A stretch of DNA of 62,686 nt from WUQU01 sp038849025. GTDB taxonomy: Archaea; Thermoproteota; Bathyarchaeia; Bathyarchaeales; Bathycorpusculaceae. Of the stretch, positions 8,985-15,563 are shown one piece after another (position 1 is the stretch's first letter; each line of letters begins with the position of its first letter). A program made the translations under genes and the position numbers. A model generated the notes under the pieces. It saw only the letters and a program-made list of their open reading frames with translations. It was not told the origin of the DNA and made no database searches. The stretch is taken from positions 1 through 62,686 of the forward strand of contig JAWCNE010000003.1 in the NCBI GenBank assembly GCA_038849025.1, written 5' to 3'.

Positions 8985-9243
8985 CTTATACGGGGTTATA
9001 GCGAGAATAGCAGGTGAAAGAAAAACCGTGATTGAAGCAAATACTCTCAGAGAAGCACTTAAGATACTTAGTGAGAGGTATGGTAAAGAATTTAGTGAAA
9101 GAATTTACGAAGCGGAAGATAAAGTAAAGCGATTCCTAAATATATACATAAATGGAAAGGATATACGATTTCTGAATGGATTAGAAACCGTATTAAATGA
9201 AAATGATGAAGTTTCCATAATACCTGCGGTTGGCGGAGGCTAA
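8965..9243 (+). CDS. ThiS/MoaD-type sulfur-carrier protein
   Basis: Ubiquitin-fold sulfur carrier of 92 residues ending in Val-Gly-Gly-Gly. The terminal glycine would be adenylated and converted to a thiocarboxylate. It starts at GTG 8965 with GGAGG 9 bases upstream, inside the 3' end of the threonine-synthase-like gene (20-base overlap), and is followed by its probable activating enzyme. No molybdopterin or thiamine genes are nearby; sulfate-reduction genes are. A role as sulfur donor for amino-acid synthesis, like CysO of mycobacteria or HcyS of Wolinella, therefore fits better than cofactor synthesis. The third terminal glycine is slightly unusual. Confidence 0.85.
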   Translation: MGKITVNLYGVIARIAGERKTVIEANTLREALKILSERYGKEFSERIYEAEDKVKRFLNIYINGKDIRFLNGLETVLNENDEVSIIPAVGGG

Positions 9244-9253
9244 GGAGTCTTTA

Positions 9254-10321
9254 ATGACCGAAAAAAGCATAATATCTTTGACAAATAGTGAAATAACGCG
9301 TTATTCACGGCAGATAGTGTTGCCGGATATAGGATACTCTGGGCAGTTGAAACTTAAGCGGAGCAAAGTCTGCATTGTAGGGCTTGGCGGTTTAGGCTCC
9401 GTTGCAGCGGTACAACTTGCCGCAATGGGAGTGGGGTTTATACGTTTAATCGACTTTGATACTGTGGAGACCTCGAATTTACAGCGTCAACACATCTATT
9501 CCATAGATTTACTAGGTTATCCCAAAGTGGAGGCTGCAGCTGAAAGGATAAAAAAACTTAACCCACATGTAGAAGTCGACCCAAGACCAGCAGAGTTGAC
9601 AAGCCGCAACGCAGAAGAGCTTATCAAGGATGTAGATGTGGTGGTAGACGGCTTAGACCATATGTCTCCACGTTACGCTTTAAACAGGGCTTGCCATAGG
9701 TTAAAAATACCTTATGTATTCAACGCTGCAATACAAAGTTACGGAAGTGTCTCCACTATCATTCCAGGTAAAACGGCATGTCTGGAGTGTTTCCATGGAG
9801 GCCTTGAAGACCATATGCTTCCATCGTGCGCGGTTGCAGGGATCCATCCTTCAATATTAAACATAGTAGCTAGCATTGGAGTATCAGAGGCCGTGAAGAT
9901 ATTGCTGGGTGAGGAGCCCTATTTAGCCAATAAAATTCTGTATTGCGATCTAAGAGGTTTAACTTTTGAAAAGATAGAAATTGTAAAATCGGAAAACTGC
10001 CCAGTATGTGGTTTAAACTCTAAGGAACCCCCAAAGCCTTTAGAATGGAAAAAAATTACGGAACTATGTAGCAGGGACGGTCGTAGAGTTTTCATGGTGA
10101 GACCGGATAATGTTATCGAAACTAACATTGAAAGATTATATTCAAAATTTAATAGAACAGGCTTAAAGATTAGGGTGAAGACGGCTTTAGGGATAACAGT
10201 TGACCTTGCCGAACATAAAACCATGAGTGTTTTAAAAAGTGGGATAATGATTATTGAAGGAGCTGAGAATGAGACAGAAGCCCAACTGATATATGATAGG
10301 ACAATGGCAGAAACTAAGTGA
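9254..10321 (+). CDS. E1-like sulfur-carrier adenylyltransferase (MoeB/ThiF family)
   Basis: Activates the C-terminus of the preceding carrier as acyl-adenylate. The nucleotide-binding GLGGLGSVAAVQLAAMGVG, the family QRQ motif (NLQRQHI), the acidic VDGLDHMSPRY stretch and zinc ligands CLEC and CPVC are all present. A Cys in LPSCAVAGIHPS is a possible catalytic thiol. After the second CxxC, about 90 further residues form a separate C-terminal domain that is not a rhodanese and that I do not recognise. I prefer ATG 9254 (355 residues) because AAGGAG lies 6 bases upstream; a TTG at 9230 would overlap the carrier gene. It probably closes the three-gene unit. Confidence 0.87.
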   Translation: MTEKSIISLTNSEITRYSRQIVLPDIGYSGQLKLKRSKVCIVGLGGLGSVAAVQLAAMGVGFIRLIDFDTVETSNLQRQHIYSIDLLGYPKVEAAAERIKKLNPHVEVDPRPAELTSRNAEELIKDVDVVVDGLDHMSPRYALNRACHRLKIPYVFNAAIQSYGSVSTIIPGKTACLECFHGGLEDHMLPSCAVAGIHPSILNIVASIGVSEAVKILLGEEPYLANKILYCDLRGLTFEKIEIVKSENCPVCGLNSKEPPKPLEWKKITELCSRDGRRVFMVRPDNVIETNIERLYSKFNRTGLKIRVKTALGITVDLAEHKTMSVLKSGIMIIEGAENETEAQLIYDRTMAETK

Positions 10322-10390
10322 TCATCTAAACTCAAAACGCTTCTCTGCTCTTGGTTGTTTGCCACTTTTTATATCTTGTAACGAGCGAAT

Positions 10391-10404
10391 TTAGGTGTGC
10401 CTAA
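10391..10404. promoter_or_regulatory. DtxR/IdeR-like box
   Basis: TTAGGTGTGCCTAA is a perfect TTAGG-N4-CCTAA inverted repeat, close to the core of DtxR/IdeR iron boxes. It lies about 80 bases upstream of a DtxR-family gene fused to FeoA and immediately upstream of two ATAAC-N3-GTTAT dyads, so iron and a second signal may meet at this promoter. Confidence 0.6.
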
Positions 10405-10414
10405 AAATTTATTA

Positions 10415-10443
10415 ATAACGCAGTTATAATATAACGCAGTTAT
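10415..10443. promoter_or_regulatory. Tandem operator dyads at the dtxR-feoB promoter
   Basis: ATAACGCAGTTAT occurs twice, at 10415-10427 and 10431-10443, with a 16-base period. The first copy overlaps an AT-rich TATA-like tract (AATTTATTAATAA). A good GGAGG site at 10473-10477 and the ATG at 10485 follow. The half-sites match those at the sulfite reductase, cysH and tusA promoters. Confidence 0.75.
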
Positions 10444-10484
10444 CCTTCTATGCGTCGCACCACCTTACAATAGGAGGCACACGG

Positions 10485-11213
10485 ATGGCCAGTAGAAACG
10501 TAGAGGAATATCTAAAAGCCATATACTCCCTTAATCAAAGCGAAGGAAACGCTTCGACAAAGAGATTATCTGAAGTTTTAAAAGTAGCTCCTGCAAGCGT
10601 GACCCAGATGCTCAAGAAGTTGTCGGAAAAGGGTTACGTGGATTACTCTCCGTACCATGGCGCTGCCCTTACAAAAAAAGGGCTCAGAACCGCTAAAAAG
10701 ATCATTAGAAAACATAGATTGATTGAAAGATTCCTATACGACATTCTTGGAATAGGAAAAAGCAGTGTTCATAAACCAGCCTGTGAGATGGAACATTCAT
10801 TACCGGATAATGTGGAGATTGCTTTATGCAGACGCTTAAAGCATCCCAGCGAATGCCCAGACAATGGAGCGGCAATCCCCCCTTGCGATATGCCTTTTGC
10901 TAGTTGTGAAAAGTGCATGAAAGGGCTCATCGGGAATTTTGATAACATAGAAAAGCGTGATGTAGACTTAATCCCTTTAAATGAGCTTAAACAAAACCAA
11001 GAAGGGAAAATCTCATTTATAAGAGGGGATTATAAGGTTCTCCGTAGACTTTTAGATTTAGGGGTAATGCCCGGGGCCAACGTGAAAATTTTAAAATCAG
11101 CTCCTTTGGGCGGACCAGTAGAGATTTCGGTTAGAGGCTCTACGCTCGCGCTTGGAAGGGACATAGCCTCAAACGTTTTCGTTGAAATTTCGAATGGTGA
11201 AGAAGGTAAGTGA
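10485..11213 (+). CDS. DtxR/MntR-type metal regulator fused to FeoA domain
   Basis: Metal-dependent repressor of 242 residues. Residues 1-65 form a winged helix with recognition region APASVTQMLKKLSEKGYVDY. A helical dimerisation and metal-binding segment follows (HRLIERFLYDILG, EMEHSLPDNVE), then a Cys-rich stretch with CPDNGAAIPPCD and CEKCMK. The last 75 residues (from about 168) are an SH3-like FeoA domain. It is transcribed with feoB; stop and start overlap. It probably senses Fe(II) and controls feoB, through the TTAGG-N4-CCTAA box upstream. The extra cysteines are compatible with a second metal or Fe-S site, but this is inference. Confidence 0.88.
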   Translation: MASRNVEEYLKAIYSLNQSEGNASTKRLSEVLKVAPASVTQMLKKLSEKGYVDYSPYHGAALTKKGLRTAKKIIRKHRLIERFLYDILGIGKSSVHKPACEMEHSLPDNVEIALCRRLKHPSECPDNGAAIPPCDMPFASCEKCMKGLIGNFDNIEKRDVDLIPLNELKQNQEGKISFIRGDYKVLRRLLDLGVMPGANVKILKSAPLGGPVEISVRGSTLALGRDIASNVFVEISNGEEGK

Positions 11214-13198
11214 ACTTGTACTGTCATCCAGGATCGAAGATAAAAAACCGCATTAAAAAGGACAGAAATCTGGTGTTTGCTTTAGCGGGGAATGCTAACG
11301 TAGGAAAAAGCGTCATATTTAATAGGCTTACTGGTTCCAACCAGATTATCGGCAATTGGCCAGGAAAGACCGTAGAAAGGGCTGAAGGTTTTCTATCGCA
11401 TTCCGGATTTGAAATAAGAGTGGTGGATTTGCCTGGAATCTATTCCCTGTCCACATTTTCAATGGAAGAGCTTGTCACCCGGAAGTACATCGCCTATGGA
11501 AAACCTGATGTTGTGATTGATGTGGTAGACGCCTCGGTTCTTGAAAGGAACCTATACTTCACCTTACAGCTGATTGAAATGGAAATTCCATTAGTTATAT
11601 GTCTCAACCAAGTGGATGTTGCCGAAAGGAAGGGTATTAAAATAGATGTTAAGAAGTTACAGGGAATCTTGGGAGTGCCAATAGTTTCAACAATAGCAGT
11701 TAAAGGTATACGAATAAAGGAGTTAATTGAGAAAGCTGTGGATGTCGCCTTAAAAGCAAAAGAAGGCAACAAGCCCATCATACACATAATCAAATATTCC
11801 GATGATATAGAAAAACGAATAACAAAACTAACCAAACTAATTGCGTCTAAAAAGATAATGCCTGAATATTCCCCGAGATGGATAGCGATAAAACTTCTTG
11901 AAGATGATCAGGAAATAAAGAGGCTTGTAGCATCAGAACACCAGGATATAATACATGCATCGGACATTTTAGCTAAGGAACTTTCCGCGCTTTACAAAAA
12001 GCCCTGTTTCGCTGTGATAGCTATGGAGCGATACGCTGTTGCCAATAGGGTGGCTAAGAGTGTTGAAATCTTAAATGAGTCGAAAAAGACCATATTAGAG
12101 AAGCTTGATCATATAGCTACCCACAAAGTTTTCGGGCATATTATCTCCGCGGGTGTAATAGTCTTTTTGTTACTGTGGACTTTTACCGTTGGAGATCTTC
12201 TCTCCACTTTACTTTCTGACGCCTTTAGCTTCTTTGAACCAGTGGATCCCATCGTCAGCGGATCAATCTTAAGCATACTTTGGAATGGTATGTTTGGGGG
12301 CTTTGTCGCCGGAATCACGTTAGTAATACCCTACGTTATACCATTCTACTTTGTACTCGCATTAATTGAAGACTCAGGCATCCTTACCAGGGTTGCCTTT
12401 ATGATGGATAGCTTCATGCATAAGATAGGGCTTCACGGTAAGGCGGTAATCCCATTAATTTTGGGTTATGGCTGCAATGTTCCAGCCATTCACTCGTGTA
12501 GGATTATGGAGACCCGCAGAGAAAGCTTGTTAGCATCATTTACCATAACTTTCGCTCCTTGCGCGGCTAGGACTATTGTGATATTGGGCCTTGTTGCAAC
12601 GTTTATTGGTGTTGAGTGGGCTCTTGTACTTTACGCCTTAGACATTTTAATAATTTTCATTTTCGGGAGGTTAGCATTCAAGGCTCTTCCAGGACCGTCG
12701 ACAGGGCTTATAATGGAAATACACTCCTTTAGGTTGCCCTCTATATCGGTAGTGACCAAGCAAACATGGACTCGCACCAAGTCTATAATTTACATGGTCT
12801 TTCCAATTTACATAATTGGTAGCGCTTTGGTTCAAGCCCTTTATTCGCTTAGTATTCTCAACCCAATTAACAGTCTTATGGCTCCGTTAGTTGAAGAATG
12901 GCTTGGATTACCTACCATAGCGGCCACACTATTGATATTTGGAGTTATAAGGAAGGAGTTCATTCTTCTAATGCTTCCAGCCATATATGGCACAGCGAAT
13001 TTGACGCTTTTCCTATCGCCAGTTCAACTCTTAACTTTGGCAATCATCGGCATGCTTTATCTTCCATGCCTTTCCACAATGGCCATATTAGTGAAGGAGT
13101 ACGGCTGGAAAGCGGGTGTTTCAATTTCTTTAGCCAACCTCATATCCGCAGTAATCGTAGGCGGCATAGCCTACAGGCTCTTCAACTTGATTTTTTAG
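11210..13198 (+). CDS. feoB: Ferrous iron transporter FeoB
   Basis: GTP-regulated Fe(II) permease of 662 residues. The N-terminal G domain has G1 GNANVGKS (27-34), G3 DLPGIYSL and G4 NQVD, followed by a helical spacer. Two Gate-type nucleoside-recognition regions and about eight membrane segments make up the rest; conserved FeoB features include YGCNVPAIHSCRIME and APCAARTIVI. The GTG start overlaps the stop of the DtxR-FeoA gene, so translation is probably coupled. Iron supply fits the Fe-S and siroheme demand of the neighbouring sulfate-reduction enzymes. Confidence 0.93.
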   Translation: MNLYCHPGSKIKNRIKKDRNLVFALAGNANVGKSVIFNRLTGSNQIIGNWPGKTVERAEGFLSHSGFEIRVVDLPGIYSLSTFSMEELVTRKYIAYGKPDVVIDVVDASVLERNLYFTLQLIEMEIPLVICLNQVDVAERKGIKIDVKKLQGILGVPIVSTIAVKGIRIKELIEKAVDVALKAKEGNKPIIHIIKYSDDIEKRITKLTKLIASKKIMPEYSPRWIAIKLLEDDQEIKRLVASEHQDIIHASDILAKELSALYKKPCFAVIAMERYAVANRVAKSVEILNESKKTILEKLDHIATHKVFGHIISAGVIVFLLLWTFTVGDLLSTLLSDAFSFFEPVDPIVSGSILSILWNGMFGGFVAGITLVIPYVIPFYFVLALIEDSGILTRVAFMMDSFMHKIGLHGKAVIPLILGYGCNVPAIHSCRIMETRRESLLASFTITFAPCAARTIVILGLVATFIGVEWALVLYALDILIIFIFGRLAFKALPGPSTGLIMEIHSFRLPSISVVTKQTWTRTKSIIYMVFPIYIIGSALVQALYSLSILNPINSLMAPLVEEWLGLPTIAATLLIFGVIRKEFILLMLPAIYGTANLTLFLSPVQLLTLAIIGMLYLPCLSTMAILVKEYGWKAGVSISLANLISAVIVGGIAYRLFNLIF

Positions 13199-13592
13199 AA
13201 TTCACTTTACGCTGGACATGCCCGTCCTATTCATTTATATTATTTGGTTCGTTTAGTCCTCATCAGCTTTATTGCGGATGGAATCAATAGAAAATGATAA
13301 GTATAACAATTCACCTTCCAAAACTGCTGCCTTTATTATAGAGTGACCTCAATACGAACCATAATCATAATCCAATTTTAGTTATTGCCTACCGGCAACA
13401 AGCATTAAAAAGAGAGAAAAAATGAATAAAAGACTTGGAAAAAATAGGTACCTTATATTTTATAAAATTAAAATTGCCCTGTTTTTCTGCACTTATAACA
13501 TCAAAGTACCTTGCCGGCTAAATTATTGAATATTAGTTTAAGATAAAATTTTACTCTTTTTAATTATCATGGCTATCTAAGCAAGACTGGTA
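13199..13592. other. Intergenic region, convergent ends
   Basis: About 394 AT-rich bases between the 3' ends of feoB and the leftward cysteine-synthase-like gene. No open frame, operator dyad or RNA gene is seen. Terminators of both transcripts should lie here. Confidence 0.5.
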
Positions 13593-14741
13593 CTAGGAGA
13601 ATCTAAAAGTTTCCGCAATTTGAATCAACTTTTCATATAAGGCGTCATGGCCAGCCTTTAATTTTGAAACGTGTTTTTTACGCGCTTTTTCTGCAATTAA
13701 TTTCAGCTTTTTAATTTTTGAATCCAACTCATGAGGATGCTCATCCGCGATGTTAAGCATATGAATCTTCAGAAAATTCTCATAATTTTCACAGGAATCT
13801 GGGAAAACGGTGACGATAACGCCCTTTCCATTATCATGGTAAACCTTTCTAGCGATTTCTAACGCGCCAGAGAAGTTCGTTCCGCTTGAAATGCCGGCTG
13901 GAATCTCAGCATCCCAAAGTTTTAACATGCCTTCGTAGGCCTTTTTGTCACTAATTTCAATGATCTCGTCGCATATGTTTAACGCTTCTTTATAGAAAGT
14001 GGAAGCTCCAAGCTCGTCTTTGCTTCTTAAACCCAACTGATGATGCCCCTCTTCGGGTACTAGTCCGATAATTCTAATTTCAGGTATGAACTTTTTGAGG
14101 AATAACCCGCAACCAATAATCGTTCCACAAGTTCCTAAGCCTGCCAAGAAATGGGTTAACGTGCCATCGGTTTGAAGGTAGATTTCCGGCCCGGTAGTTA
14201 GGTAGTGAGACAAAGGATTCCTTATGTCGTCGTATTGGTCATAGTTTATGGTTTTAGAGTCCAGGTTCTCTAGGTATCTCGCTGCAGCTATGGCCATGCC
14301 TCTCTTCGCCCCGATTGTTGGGCAGTACCGGTCAGAAAAAGTTTCAATCGTGACCTTTTTATCCAGAAGTTTTGCAATTAGATCTCTATTTTCTTTTACG
14401 GTGTTCTCAGACATGTAAACGGTAAATTCAAGTTCGCCGTCTAGGATATAGGCGCCGGATAATCCAAAATTGCCGGAAGTTGCGGCTACGGCTTTACACT
14501 TACTGTTAAGCCTCCCGGAGATTTTGTTTAAAAAGTGAATCGCAGCGAAGGGTCTAGCCTTAATTGATTCCCCATTGTTAGTGTATTCTAGCTTTGCGAA
14601 GATTTGGATATTATCATCAAATGGATTTATTTTTTTTGGCAGTCGTATTATTGGTGTGAAACCTATTCCTGAGTTCCTTAGCCAAGAATAGAAATCCTTA
14701 AAGTTTAAGTTTCTAAGGTGTGCTGCTAGCTCTTGTTTCAT
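13593..14741 (-). CDS. Divergent cysteine-synthase-like PLP enzyme
   Basis: Fold-type II PLP enzyme of 382 residues related to CysK/CysM. It shows GFTPIIRL near the N-terminus, the lysine K61 in GESIKARPF (where CysK has SVKDR), ATSGNFGLS as substrate loop, GLGTCGTIIG as phosphate-binding loop, and PDSCENY where CysK has PDSGERY. About 70 C-terminal residues are an additional helical, Lys-rich extension. The changed residues around the lysine and the extension set it apart from housekeeping O-acetylserine sulfhydrylase. It shares an operator dyad with the divergent tusA-like gene. It may use O-phosphoserine or O-acetylserine with sulfide or a carrier-bound thiocarboxylate. Confidence 0.82.
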   Translation of the reverse strand: MKQELAAHLRNLNFKDFYSWLRNSGIGFTPIIRLPKKINPFDDNIQIFAKLEYTNNGESIKARPFAAIHFLNKISGRLNSKCKAVAATSGNFGLSGAYILDGELEFTVYMSENTVKENRDLIAKLLDKKVTIETFSDRYCPTIGAKRGMAIAAARYLENLDSKTINYDQYDDIRNPLSHYLTTGPEIYLQTDGTLTHFLAGLGTCGTIIGCGLFLKKFIPEIRIIGLVPEEGHHQLGLRSKDELGASTFYKEALNICDEIIEISDKKAYEGMLKLWDAEIPAGISSGTNFSGALEIARKVYHDNGKGVIVTVFPDSCENYENFLKIHMLNIADEHPHELDSKIKKLKLIAEKARKKHVSKLKAGHDALYEKLIQIAETFRFS

Positions 14742-14755
14742 GACAAGATTTATTA

Positions 14756-14768
14756 ATAACGGCGTTAT
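14756..14768. promoter_or_regulatory. Shared operator dyad in the divergent promoter
   Basis: ATAACGGCGTTAT lies between the divergent cysteine-synthase-like gene (start 14741) and the tusA-like gene (start 14793). It is flanked by TATA-like AT tracts for both directions and is identical to the proximal cysH site. Confidence 0.75.
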
Positions 14769-14792
14769 ATAAGCGTAGCGACAGGGATTAAA

Positions 14793-15062
14793 ATGAGTTT
14801 AACGTTTAGCTTCAAGAAAATAACAGAAGGCCGATATTCCTTGGATGTTAGAGGTCTTGTTTGCCCCTATCCTCAAGTCATCGCCACGCAAACTCTTGAA
14901 GAAAAAGTAAAACCTGGAGAAATCCTTGAAATCATCTTAGATAATCCGCCATCGGTCAGGGATATTCCGCAAGCCCTTAGAGAAAAAGGCTATAAGACAA
15001 TAGAAGTCTCAAACATAGATGAAAGAACGTGGAAAATCATGGTCCAAGCAAAGACTGCTTAA
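14793..15062 (+). CDS. TusA-family sulfurtransferase-like protein
   Basis: Small 89-residue protein with the TusA signature: the motif LDVRGLVCPYPQVIA carries the CPxP active-site Cys near residue 27, followed by the beta-alpha-beta pattern (GEILEIILDN...SVRDIPQALREKGY). TusA proteins pass persulfide sulfur between partners. The gene is divergent from the cysteine-synthase-like gene with a shared operator, which ties it to sulfur assimilation rather than tRNA thiolation. AGGG precedes the ATG. Confidence 0.9.
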   Translation: MSLTFSFKKITEGRYSLDVRGLVCPYPQVIATQTLEEKVKPGEILEIILDNPPSVRDIPQALREKGYKTIEVSNIDERTWKIMVQAKTA

Positions 15063-15173
15063 TTGTAGTTGACTATGCCTAGATCCTTTCAAAATGTCCC
15101 TTTACAGCCGGGAAAGGAGAAAAAGGTACTTTTGAAAAGGATAACCGTGCCAGACGTATCTATTAGCGATATA

Positions 15174-15182
15174 TTTATATAA
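15174..15182 (+). promoter_or_regulatory. TATA element of the YHS gene
   Basis: TTTATATAA lies 34 bases upstream of the ATG at 15216, giving a short leader with GAGGG in it. No island dyad is present, so this gene is probably outside that regulon. Confidence 0.5.
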
Positions 15183-15215
15183 GTATTACTAGAACAATAT
15201 ACGAGGGAAAATAAA

Positions 15216-15563
15216 ATGCTCTGTTGCCTCGGACTATTTGCCGGCGTCGCCATCGGTTCTTATCTCGGAGGCCCCTGGACGATAATTGCCCCAGCAATGG
15301 GCTTCGGCTTAGGCCTTATAGGAGATATGAAGCTTATGCGGGGTTCCCATAAAGGTCATGAAGGACATGGAGGAAGTTGTTGCGGAGGTGGACACATAGG
15401 GAGTGAAAAAACAGAAGGCGGCGTTACGGACCCTGTTTGCGGTATGAAAGTGGATGAAAAAACAACTAAATACAAGATAGAGTTCAGCGGAAAAACTTAT
15501 TACTTCTGCTCTTCAGCATGCGAATCGACATTTAAAGAAAATCCAAGGAGATATGCTGAGTAA
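15216..15563 (+). CDS. Membrane protein with YHS metal-binding domain
   Basis: 115 residues. The N-terminus (about 1-40) is hydrophobic and Gly-rich (two short membrane segments), followed by a His/Gly/Cys-rich linker with HKGHEGHGGSCCGGGH and a C-terminal YHS domain with DPVCGMKV and YFCSSACESTF. YHS domains bind copper or other soft metals and often accompany P-type ATPases. A very similar YHS tail ends the CopB-like ATPase at 23942-26077. A metal-chaperone or metal-sensing membrane role is likely. Confidence 0.8.
   Translation: MLCCLGLFAGVAIGSYLGGPWTIIAPAMGFGLGLIGDMKLMRGSHKGHEGHGGSCCGGGHIGSEKTEGGVTDPVCGMKVDEKTTKYKIEFSGKTYYFCSSACESTFKENPRRYAE

Noticed and set aside
10485..11213. DtxR-FeoA protein as binder of the ATAAC-N3-GTTAT dyads
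   Set aside because: Not excluded, but a separate TTAGG-N4-CCTAA box that fits the DtxR family lies at its promoter, and the dyads occur at sulfur genes, so the small HTH protein is the better candidate.
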